Origin: Candidatus Syntropharchaeum sp. | GTDB lineage: Archaea; Halobacteriota; Syntropharchaeia; Alkanophagales; Methanospirareceae | Direction of reading: 5' to 3' | Assembly: GCA_016782355.1 (NCBI GenBank) | Contig: JADHYP010000080.1 | Location: 1 to 6,396 of the forward strand | DNA: 6,396 nucleotides | Shown here: in pieces, positions 1 through 4,731 of the stretch | Layout: every line of letters begins with the position of its first letter | Numbering within the stretch: the first letter of the stretch is position 1 | The notes under the pieces: model-generated | Told to the model about the DNA's origin: nothing | Databases searched by the model: none | Seen by the model: the letters and a program-made list of their open reading frames with translations, nothing else | Made by a program: the position numbers and the translations under genes

Positions 1-12
1 TATTTTTTTTTG

Positions 13-217
13 TTATTTACCAAAGTACACAAAGTATAACATTTCTTTGGTAAAGCTTTCTTTTTGATCAATCACAAACCAGGTGCTTATTCGAAGTTGC
101 TCTGCGAGATAGCCTAAACTGCATTCGCCAGCCACTTTTGAAATCCTCGTATAACGCCATAAGTTTCTGTTCAAATCCCCTCCCAATGAACTCCCTTACT
201 ATTTCTGATTCCCCCAC
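13..217 (-). pseudogene. Frameshifted UPF0175-like small protein remnant
   Basis: Read on the minus strand from a GTG at 217, the frame encodes VGESEIVREFIGRGFEQ, then KLMALYEDFKSG up to base 131. It then runs out of frame and stops at 70-68. The family-like continuation, ECSLGYLAEQLRISTWFV, lies in another frame from about base 126 and ends in a TAA at 15-13. At the break the strand reads AGTGGCTGGCGAA. Removing one of the two tandem TGGC units (134-127) restores FKSGECSLGYLAEQL in one frame. The layout FEQKLMxLYEDFKSGxxSLGYLAEQL resembles the small UPF0175 family of helix-turn-helix-like proteins found near toxin-antitoxin genes in archaea. I assign this from memory of the family pattern. 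The tail after STWFV does not look like the family, so the 3' end may also be rearranged. A GGAG lies eight bases before the GTG. The gene diverges from ftr. Confidence 0.55.
16..54. repeat. 10-base perfect inverted repeat
   Basis: TTTACCAAAG (16-25) and CTTTGGTAAA (45-54) are perfect reverse complements separated by 19 bases. They lie in the 3' end of the broken minus-strand gene. On the minus strand the sequence beyond the arm (15-1) has no long T run, so a terminator reading is weak. Confidence 0.5.
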
Positions 218-229
218 CTTCTTTTCTCC

Positions 230-254
230 ATAAAACTTTTAAGAAAAGTTTTAT
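230..254. repeat. 11-base perfect hairpin, AT-rich
   Basis: ATAAAACTTTT (230-240) pairs perfectly with AAAAGTTTTAT (244-254) around a three-base AAG loop. It lies between the broken minus-strand gene and ftr, just upstream of the presumed GTG of the former, so it would fall in its 5' leader or promoter. A second, related hairpin, TTTTCTT (298-304) / AAGAAAA (308-314), lies 44 bases on toward ftr and shares the CTAAGAAAAG-like core. Confidence 0.6.
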
Positions 255-270
255 CAAAAACGCTTCGCGG

Positions 271-280
271 AAAATATAAG
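271..280. promoter_or_regulatory. Candidate TATA box in the ftr/pseudogene divergent region
   Basis: AAAATATAAG, preceded by GCGG, resembles an archaeal BRE/TATA element for ftr and would put the transcript start near 300, giving a leader of about 55 bases. Read on the other strand (CTTATATTTTCC) it could equally serve the broken minus-strand gene. A competing TATA-like TTATAATA at 331-338 would give a nearly leaderless ftr mRNA. The sequence does not decide between them. Confidence 0.35.
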
Positions 281-356
281 TTTCTTTTGCTAAAACATTT
301 TCTTTCTAAGAAAAGGTTTCTTGCCTTTGATTATAATACAAATACAAAAAAGAAAA

Positions 357-1238
357 ATGGAAATCGAGAACACCTACTGCGAGGCATTTGATGGGTTATT
401 TGCGAGAATGTGCATAACCGCGAGAGACGAGAAGAGATTGAAGCGAGCGGCTTACGGCGCCACTGCATTGCCTTCTACGGTCTTTGGTGAATCGGAGGGC
501 GGGATAGAGAAATGGTTGAACGCGCACGAAACGCCAGACGGCAGGAAAGGCGCACTGGTTCAACTATGGGTGAATTATGATAAAGGCGCCGTAAAGAAGC
601 TTGAATACGAAATAGCGAAACGAATACGGCAGGGGATACTGGTAGTGCCCACGACATCAGTCTTCAATGCGCTTCCCGATGGAAAAATTGATACCCGGGA
701 TAGAATAGGGCATTGCGGCGATGGATACGAGACGATTGAGCGAAGGTCCGGAAGAGAAGTAATAGTGGTGCCGATAATGATGGGTGAATTCCTCGTGGAA
801 CGCTATTTAGGCTATAAGAAAGGAGTGATGGGAGGAAACTTATGGTTCTTTTGCGAAAGTTTGGATGCAGCGTTAGAAGCGGGAGAAAAGGCACTCAGCG
901 CAATAAACAGGGTAGAAGGTGCGATAACCCCTTTTGATATTTGCGCTGCGGGTTCCAAACCGGAAACGAAATATCCCGCGATAGGTCCCACGACTAATCA
1001 CCCTTATTGCCCCACGTTAAAGCGGAAAATAAGCGTGTCGAAAGTCCCGGAAGGTGTAAATTACATTCCCGAAATCGTCATAAATGGTGTCTCGCTCGAT
1101 TCGGTAAGAGAAGCGATGAAAGCGGCGGTAGGTAGTGTGCGTGATATTGAAGGACTGGTGAAAATATCCGCAGGGAATTACGGTGGTAAATTGGGGAAGT
1201 ATAAGGTTTTTTTGAAGGAGATAGAAAAGATTTCGTAA
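357..1238 (+). CDS. ftr: Formylmethanofuran:tetrahydromethanopterin formyltransferase
   Basis: Cytoplasmic enzyme that moves the formyl group from formylmethanofuran to N5 of tetrahydromethanopterin, the second C1 step of methanogenesis from CO2 (or run backwards in methane/methyl oxidation). The protein is 293 residues, against about 296 for characterised Ftr. Recognisable family segments are the IENTYCEAF start (3-11), HETPDGR (57-63), VVPTTSVFNALP (96-107), GDGYE (121-125), GVMGGN (156-161), NHPYCPT (214-220), EIVING (239-244) and the C-terminal KISAGNYGGKLGKY (269-282). The ATG at 357 is chosen because family homology begins there. An in-frame TTG at 321 has an AAAAGG just upstream but would add twelve hydrophobic/basic residues unlike the family. 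No Shine-Dalgarno precedes 357, which fits a short or leaderless mRNA. Its stop lies nine bases from the stop of convergent tfuA. Function is confident; the exact start is moderately so. Confidence 0.93.
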   Translation: MEIENTYCEAFDGLFARMCITARDEKRLKRAAYGATALPSTVFGESEGGIEKWLNAHETPDGRKGALVQLWVNYDKGAVKKLEYEIAKRIRQGILVVPTTSVFNALPDGKIDTRDRIGHCGDGYETIERRSGREVIVVPIMMGEFLVERYLGYKKGVMGGNLWFFCESLDAALEAGEKALSAINRVEGAITPFDICAAGSKPETKYPAIGPTTNHPYCPTLKRKISVSKVPEGVNYIPEIVINGVSLDSVREAMKAAVGSVRDIEGLVKISAGNYGGKLGKYKVFLKEIEKIS

Positions 1239-1247
1239 AGCATTCAT

Positions 1248-1910
1248 TTATTCATCCTCCCCTTCCCTTATCTCTTTCATCCTCTTCAACGCCGCAATCG
1301 CATCTTCTCGCTTCAAATCCTTTTTATCCTCTATCAAGAACTTCTTTAACCGTTCCAAAACCTCTTTTTCCACCTCACCTTCCGCAATGCTCAATACCCG
1401 TTCATAATCCCGCTCCGGGTAATACAACGACTTCGCAATGCTCAATATCTTTCCCTTCACTTCTTTAGTTATTATCCCTCTTTCTTCCGCGAGTTCGAGA
1501 TTGTATCGTATGTTCACGAGAGGCTCGGACAGCGGCTTGAACGAGTCCGGTTCAAAAATCAATGCGACTTCATCGTCGGAAACCAATTCTCCTTTCCTGT
1601 AAAGTTCATATACCTTTCCAACACCCTCCATACCATAAGAATCAAGTTCAGAAGCCCTCAAAGCACCCATACTCGATGCCCCTACTACCTTCACACCTTC
1701 CTCCAACGCATACAGTATTTCACGATGCGCTATCGCACAGGCTTGAAAGAATACGCCATCTATCAACCCTATTATCTTCACACCTTCTCGGACTGCCTTG
1801 AAAATATCCCCTCTGCTCGCAGGAGGTCTATACACCGCATCTAACAACTTCTTTGCAGTTTCTGCTTCAAGACTTGGTCCCAGGAACACGACCACTTTTC
1901 TTTCGTGCAT
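1248..1910 (-). CDS. tfuA: TfuA-related McrA-glycine thioamidation protein
   Basis: Partner of YcaO in forming thioglycine in McrA. In methanogens TfuA is thought to help deliver or release the sulfur used by YcaO. The protein is 220 residues. The TfuA signature is present in order: VVVFLGPSL (6-14), YRPPASRGDI (27-36), IGLIDGVF (47-54), GASSMGALRASEL (77-89) and GMEGVGKVYELYRKGEL (93-109), followed by a charged helical C-terminus (about 140-220). The start is supported by a perfect GGAGGTG at 1922-1916, five bases before the ATG and inside the end of ycaO. The first 44 bases overlap ycaO in another frame, so the pair is almost certainly co-transcribed and translationally coupled. It ends nine bases from the end of the convergent ftr, leaving no room for separate terminators. 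Confidence 0.92.
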   Translation of the reverse strand: MHERKVVVFLGPSLEAETAKKLLDAVYRPPASRGDIFKAVREGVKIIGLIDGVFFQACAIAHREILYALEEGVKVVGASSMGALRASELDSYGMEGVGKVYELYRKGELVSDDEVALIFEPDSFKPLSEPLVNIRYNLELAEERGIITKEVKGKILSIAKSLYYPERDYERVLSIAEGEVEKEVLERLKKFLIEDKKDLKREDAIAALKRMKEIREGEDE

Positions 1911-3099
1911 TCTTGCACCTCCGCCCTATCCGTTCACCGTCCACGGCATACATCTCCAATCCCGGCACGATTACGCGTGCCACTGGCAGTCCTATCTCTT
2001 CCCTCGTCAAGTCCACTACTATCACTCGTTCTAATCCAACCCCCTTTAGCCGCTCCACCGTGTATAATATATCCTCGAGAAAATCATTACTATCCAACGA
2101 AAAAGACTTCACGCTATCAAAATCTTTCTCTTCCGTAGTGGCGAACCAATGCTTGTTTTTCTTCCGCATCCATTCATACCCCATTATCCTTCTCATATCC
2201 GCAGTCGTGGTGTCCTCTCTCGCACCGTGTATTTGCGTGAGTCTGCTCTGGGCAACCTCTGTAATCGCCCTGTCAATCGCAACTCTCGCGTCCGTGTGCG
2301 TTCCCATCCCGATGGTGAGCAGTGCCGGGTCCTTCAACATGACGTCATCAGAAACCGCTGCAAAAGTCGGCACGCCGACGTCACTCGTTATATCCCGTAT
2401 AAGCAGTGAAACATCCGCATCCGAAAATTTATCCCGGAGATTCCGAATCTCTCCTTCTCGAACGTCCACAACCGCGCCCGTGTTTCGTGTTATTTCCACC
2501 AGCGACCACGCATCTCTTTCTACCACTTCCGCGAGACCGTGAAAAATCGCTTCTTCCAGTTCGTTTCCCGTTGCCAATCCGTTCGTATTCGTTCTGAACA
2601 GCCGGACTCTATCGTATCTTGAAGGCAACGGATGAAAAACCGCACTCGCAGGCACGTATGTCTCCTCCTCTTGTATCAAATCATACCCCTTCACCCATGG
2701 GATACGAACTTCCTCGACTTCTTTCACATAATCCGGCAAAATCAATTCTTTCGGGTTTAAAACGTTCTCCTTTTCGCTAAGCTCTGAGTAACTATCCACT
2801 AAAAGCGTCCTGTCGTGAATCTCCGCGGAATAACGTTCTATAGCTTCCATCATTGCTGAAACTCTCGCTTCCGCCGCCGTCGTCCCCTTACCGTTATACA
2901 CCGATACCGCTCCTCCCTCCGCAGTTGGTCTTATGCTCGAAAACACCGGTATCCCTATCCTGTCAAGCCCGGTTATGTCCGCGACTCTCGTTACACCCGC
3001 AATGGGCATCTTTGGCTCTATTCGAGCTAAAGTCGCCTCTGGAGGAACTGCACGATGCGTGCCCTTCTTATATCCTTTGCTACATGATTTTAGCTTCAT
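1867..3099 (-). CDS. ycaO: YcaO-family McrA-glycine thioamidation enzyme
   Basis: ATP-dependent enzyme that phosphorylates a peptide amide oxygen so that sulfur can replace it, giving thioglycine in the methyl-coenzyme M reductase alpha subunit. The protein has 410 residues. YcaO ATP/Mg motifs are visible: SVYNGKGTTAAEARVSAMMEAIERYSAE (about 66-93, glutamates at 77, 85 and 88) and TNGLATGNELEEAIFHGLAEVVERDA (about 172-197, glutamates at 180, 183, 191 and 194). Further on are GVPTFAAVSDD (242-252), GMGTHTDARVAIDRAITEVAQSR (264-286) and the conserved end LPVARVIVPGLE (371-382). The proline-rich C-terminus of E. coli YcaO is absent, as in methanogen forms. AAGGAT (3109-3104) precedes the ATG by four bases. 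tfuA follows with a 44-base overlap. mcrA itself is not in the window. I see no convincing TATA box directly upstream. Confidence 0.93.
   Translation of the reverse strand: MKLKSCSKGYKKGTHRAVPPEATLARIEPKMPIAGVTRVADITGLDRIGIPVFSSIRPTAEGGAVSVYNGKGTTAAEARVSAMMEAIERYSAEIHDRTLLVDSYSELSEKENVLNPKELILPDYVKEVEEVRIPWVKGYDLIQEEETYVPASAVFHPLPSRYDRVRLFRTNTNGLATGNELEEAIFHGLAEVVERDAWSLVEITRNTGAVVDVREGEIRNLRDKFSDADVSLLIRDITSDVGVPTFAAVSDDVMLKDPALLTIGMGTHTDARVAIDRAITEVAQSRLTQIHGAREDTTTADMRRIMGYEWMRKKNKHWFATTEEKDFDSVKSFSLDSNDFLEDILYTVERLKGVGLERVIVVDLTREEIGLPVARVIVPGLEMYAVDGERIGRRCKNARKKSGRVPGTKS
1916..1922 (-). promoter_or_regulatory. Shine-Dalgarno site of tfuA inside ycaO
   Basis: On the minus strand GGAGGTG is followed by CAAGA and the tfuA ATG at 1910. 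It matches the archaeal anti-Shine-Dalgarno core perfectly and fixes the tfuA start within the 3' end of ycaO. Confidence 0.85.
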
Positions 3100-3129
3100 T
3101 CTTATCCTTAAAGAAGTCTAAGATAAAAA

Positions 3130-3341
3130 AACCACAAGATTTCACAAGATAGACACAAGACCAGAAACCAGAAACCAGAGAATAGAAAATAGAAAACAGA
3201 TTTCGAAAATTGCCTAAAACTCAGAAATTGCCCGAATTTTTGAATTTTTTGAAATCTAAGTAATTTCTGTTCCCTGACCTCTGTTCTCTTACTTCTTGTA
3301 TCTTCACAATTTCTCGTGAAAATCTGTGTAATCTTGTGGTT
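3130..3341. repeat. Long imperfect inverted repeat made of short periodic units
   Basis: This fills most of the thiF-ycaO spacer. The ends are perfect complements: AACCACAAGAT (3130-3140) and ATCTTGTGGTT (3331-3341). Next to the left end CACAAGA recurs three times at 10-11 base steps (3133, 3143, 3154). From 3161 to 3202 there are six 7-base units: CCAGAAA, CCAGAAA, CCAGAGA, ATAGAAA, ATAGAAA, ACAGATT. The right half carries the same kind of heptamers in reverse orientation (TTTCTGT, TCCCTGA, CCTCTGT, TCTCTTA, CTTCTTG; 3264-3298). Inner arms also match: AGATTTCGAAAA (3198-3209) against TTTTTTGAAATCT (3245-3257). AAATTGCC occurs twice near the centre. No ORF is credible here. It looks like a mobile or expanding noncoding repeat (MITE-like or hairpin-forming); any ycaO promoter must lie in or beside it. 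Confidence 0.65.
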
Positions 3342-3361
3342 ACAAAAAGAACTACTTTCAC

Positions 3362-4141
3362 TCATCCGAAATCACCACAATCCTCACACGCCGGGTTCCT
3401 CTCAACCGCAAACTCCTCCATCTTTGTATCCGCTCCATCCCATACCAAAAGCCTGTTTGTTAGCAGCTCCCCCACACCCACGATATATTTCACCACTTCT
3501 GTTGCTTGAATACCACCTATCACGCCACACGTAGCACCTATTACGGGAAGTGTTTCCGGAGCAGGTGCTTCCGGGAATATGCACCGTAAACAAGCAGTCG
3601 CACCCGGAATTATCGTTGTCACCTGACCTTCAAATCCATACACGCCTCCATGAAAAAAAGGCATGTTCTTCTCCAAGGCAACACGGTTCAGCAAGTATCT
3701 CGTTTGAAAGTTGTCCATCGCATCCACTATCAAATCAGAATCGCGAACAATATCAGCAACGTTATCCGCTACTATCTTCTCGTTCAGCACCGTCAATTCC
3801 ACCTCCGGATTCATCTGCAAGAGCTTCTCCGCAAACGATTCCGTCTTCTTCCGCCCTATATCCTTTTCCCAGTGCAATATCTGGCGATTCAAATTGCTCA
3901 ACTCTACCACGTCATTATCAACGACCAGTATCTTTCCAACTCCTGCAACCGTTAAATATGCCGCCGAGACAGAACCGAGTCCACCGGCGCCAGCAATTGT
4001 AACTTTCGCTTTTTTAAGCCTCTTCTGCCCCGCCTCTCCAAATATCTTTATCTGTCTCTCGTATCTCCACAATTCGGATTTACTTACATAAGCATCCACA
4101 TCCGCATCCGCCAAAATATCCTCTCTCTTCTTTCTCGACAT
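3362..4141 (-). CDS. ThiF/MoeB/HesA-type E1-like adenylyltransferase
   Basis: Cytoplasmic enzyme of the family that adenylates the C-terminal glycine of a ubiquitin-like sulfur carrier (MoaD, ThiS, SAMP). Numbered from the ATG at 4141 (259 residues): ELWRYERQI entry (23-31), Rossmann loop GAGGLGS (51-57), DNDVVELSNLNRQ (75-87), GRKKT with a nucleotide-contacting lysine (96-100), DAMDN (140-144) and a zinc site formed by CLRC (184-187) and CEDC (252-255). The SCxEAGV-like segment that carries the thioester cysteine in MoeB/ThiF relatives is not recognisable; GATCGVIGG (202-210) stands there, with one cysteine (205). The start is uncertain. The longer frame from 4201 overlaps the upstream peptide ORF and has no Shine-Dalgarno. 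TTG at 4114 follows AGAGAGGAT and is the best-supported alternative, and TTG at 4072 would avoid all overlap. It is the third gene of an operon with the Nfu-like gene and the zinc-ribbon peptide. Its partner carrier is not in the window. Confidence 0.85.
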   Translation of the reverse strand: MSRKKREDILADADVDAYVSKSELWRYERQIKIFGEAGQKRLKKAKVTIAGAGGLGSVSAAYLTVAGVGKILVVDNDVVELSNLNRQILHWEKDIGRKKTESFAEKLLQMNPEVELTVLNEKIVADNVADIVRDSDLIVDAMDNFQTRYLLNRVALEKNMPFFHGGVYGFEGQVTTIIPGATACLRCIFPEAPAPETLPVIGATCGVIGGIQATEVVKYIVGVGELLTNRLLVWDGADTKMEEFAVERNPACEDCGDFG

Positions 4142-4220
4142 AACAATCCAGGCACAGCATTTTTCCGCAAAATTCCTTTGGATTATCTGTTTCCTTTCCA
4201 CATATTTCGCATTCTACCAT
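4080..4220 (-). CDS. 46-residue cysteine-rich zinc-ribbon peptide
   Basis: An ATG at 4220 opens a 46-codon frame ending in TAA at 4082-4080. The peptide begins MVECEICGKETDNPKEFCG, continues KMLCLDCYVEKEERGYF and ends GGCGCGCLCK. CEIC (4-7) and CLDC (23-26) form a classic two-knuckle zinc ribbon; Cys18 is extra, and the tail has four alternating cysteines (39, 41, 43, 45). The start is strongly supported by GGAGGTG at 4235-4229, eight bases upstream, and lies 24 bases after the stop of the Nfu-like gene. The 3' part overlaps the N-terminal frame of the E1-like gene, which lacks a comparable ribosome-binding site. Options are a stand-alone zinc-binding protein, a domain of the E1-like protein separated by a frameshift, or (speculative) a modified peptide precursor. 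I do not know a named family. Confidence 0.62.
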   Translation of the reverse strand: MVECEICGKETDNPKEFCGKMLCLDCYVEKEERGYFGGCGCGCLCK

Positions 4221-4228
4221 TTTTTTCG

Positions 4229-4235
4229 CACCTCC
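4229..4235 (-). promoter_or_regulatory. Strong Shine-Dalgarno of the zinc-ribbon ORF
   Basis: On the minus strand GGAGGTG is followed by eight bases (CGAAAAAA) and the ATG at 4220. It lies between the Nfu-like stop (4245) and the small ORF. It is the best argument that translation starts at 4220 and not at 4201, the 5' limit of the E1-like frame. Confidence 0.8.
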
Positions 4236-4244
4236 TCCCCCGAT

Positions 4245-4508
4245 TTAATAGCAGCTCGTCCTTATTCCAAACCGGTCTCTGGAGTCGTCTGCCGCAACTA
4301 CTTCCTTCACCCCAGGGACCTTCTCCTTCAGCGTCGCCTCAACGAAGTTCACCAGCGTATATTGACTCATCGGACAGCCCGCACATGCACCGGTCAATCG
4401 CACCTTCACCACGCCGCTCTCCACGCTCACCAGTTCTATACTGCCGCCTTCCATCGCTAAAAGCGGTCTTATCTCCTTTTCTATTACCTCATTTACCTCT
4501 TCCTGCAT
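4245..4508 (-). CDS. NifU C-terminal-domain (Nfu-type) Fe-S carrier
   Basis: Small cytoplasmic scaffold/carrier of the Nfu family, which binds a [4Fe-4S] cluster between two subunits and passes it to apo-proteins. The 87 residues cover the single domain. There is an N-terminal helix VNEVIEKEIRPLLAMEGG (5-22; RPLLxxxGG is the family entry), strands IELVSVESGVVKVRLTG (24-40), the cluster motif CAGC (42-45) in ACAGCPMSQYTL, then the helix FVEATLKEKVPGVKEV (55-70). The ATG at 4508 is preceded by GGTGAT (4517-4512) and a good TATA box. It heads a minus-strand operon; the zinc-ribbon ORF starts 24 bases after its stop. An unusual feature is a short C-terminal tail (SRDRFGIRTSCY) with one more cysteine. 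MCR archaea have many Fe-S enzymes, so the client cannot be named. Confidence 0.9.
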   Translation of the reverse strand: MQEEVNEVIEKEIRPLLAMEGGSIELVSVESGVVKVRLTGACAGCPMSQYTLVNFVEATLKEKVPGVKEVVAADDSRDRFGIRTSCY

Positions 4509-4553
4509 TTTATCACCACCTATATTATTATAACGGTTGTTACATATATAAAA
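4509..4553 (-). promoter_or_regulatory. Promoter and RBS of the Nfu/zinc-ribbon/E1 operon
   Basis: On the minus strand TCCTTTTATATATG carries an archaeal TATA box (TTTTATATA at 4553-4545). A start 25-30 bases downstream would fall near 4520, followed at once by GGTGGTGAT (4520-4512) and the ATG at 4508. The leader would be only about 12-15 bases. Confidence 0.65.
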
Positions 4554-4731
4554 GGATAAGGACGCTGGATTTTTGCCCCCCCCTTCAAATTTTGACGTGT
4601 CTTCTTCCCATCCTCAGGTTTATGTCTTTTCCGCTTATCCGGCTCTTCTATTCTCCCTACGACATTAACAGCGGAAGCGGGTTTTATTTATATGCTATTA
4701 CCACCTCATTTTTGTCCTTTCATTTCCCGGT
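4554..4731. other. Spacer without a supported gene
   Basis: Between the end of the rhodanese gene and the Nfu promoter I find no credible coding frame on either strand. A plus-strand frame through it is antisense to the rhodanese end and has no homology I recognise. Visible items are an eight-C run (4576-4583) and a TATA-like TTTTATTTATATGC around 4682-4695 with no gene behind it on the plus strand. No clear hairpin terminator follows the rhodanese stop. Confidence 0.4.

Noticed and set aside
321..356. TTG at 321 as the ftr start
   Set aside because: AAAAGG lies only four bases upstream and the added residues do not match the Ftr N-terminus; homology begins at the ATG at 357.
1..356. tRNA or other structured RNA gene
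   Set aside because: No cloverleaf or T-loop sequence was found; the hairpins are simple AT-rich stems.
1853..2542. 229-codon plus-strand open frame
   Set aside because: It lies antisense to ycaO/tfuA, has low-complexity Ser/Thr/Arg composition and no recognisable motif; ycaO on the other strand is certain.
3100..3361. CRISPR array
   Set aside because: The units are 7-11 bases, inverted in the second half and without spacers of uniform size; this is not a CRISPR arrangement.
3108..3365. 85-codon minus-strand frame in the repeat spacer
   Set aside because: Its Phe/Ser/Leu/Cys-rich product simply reflects the periodic TTCTG-type units; no ribosome-binding site or motif.
3550..4091. Several plus-strand frames of 100-150 codons
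   Set aside because: All are antisense to the E1-like gene with its clear GAGGLGS and CxxC motifs; their products look random.
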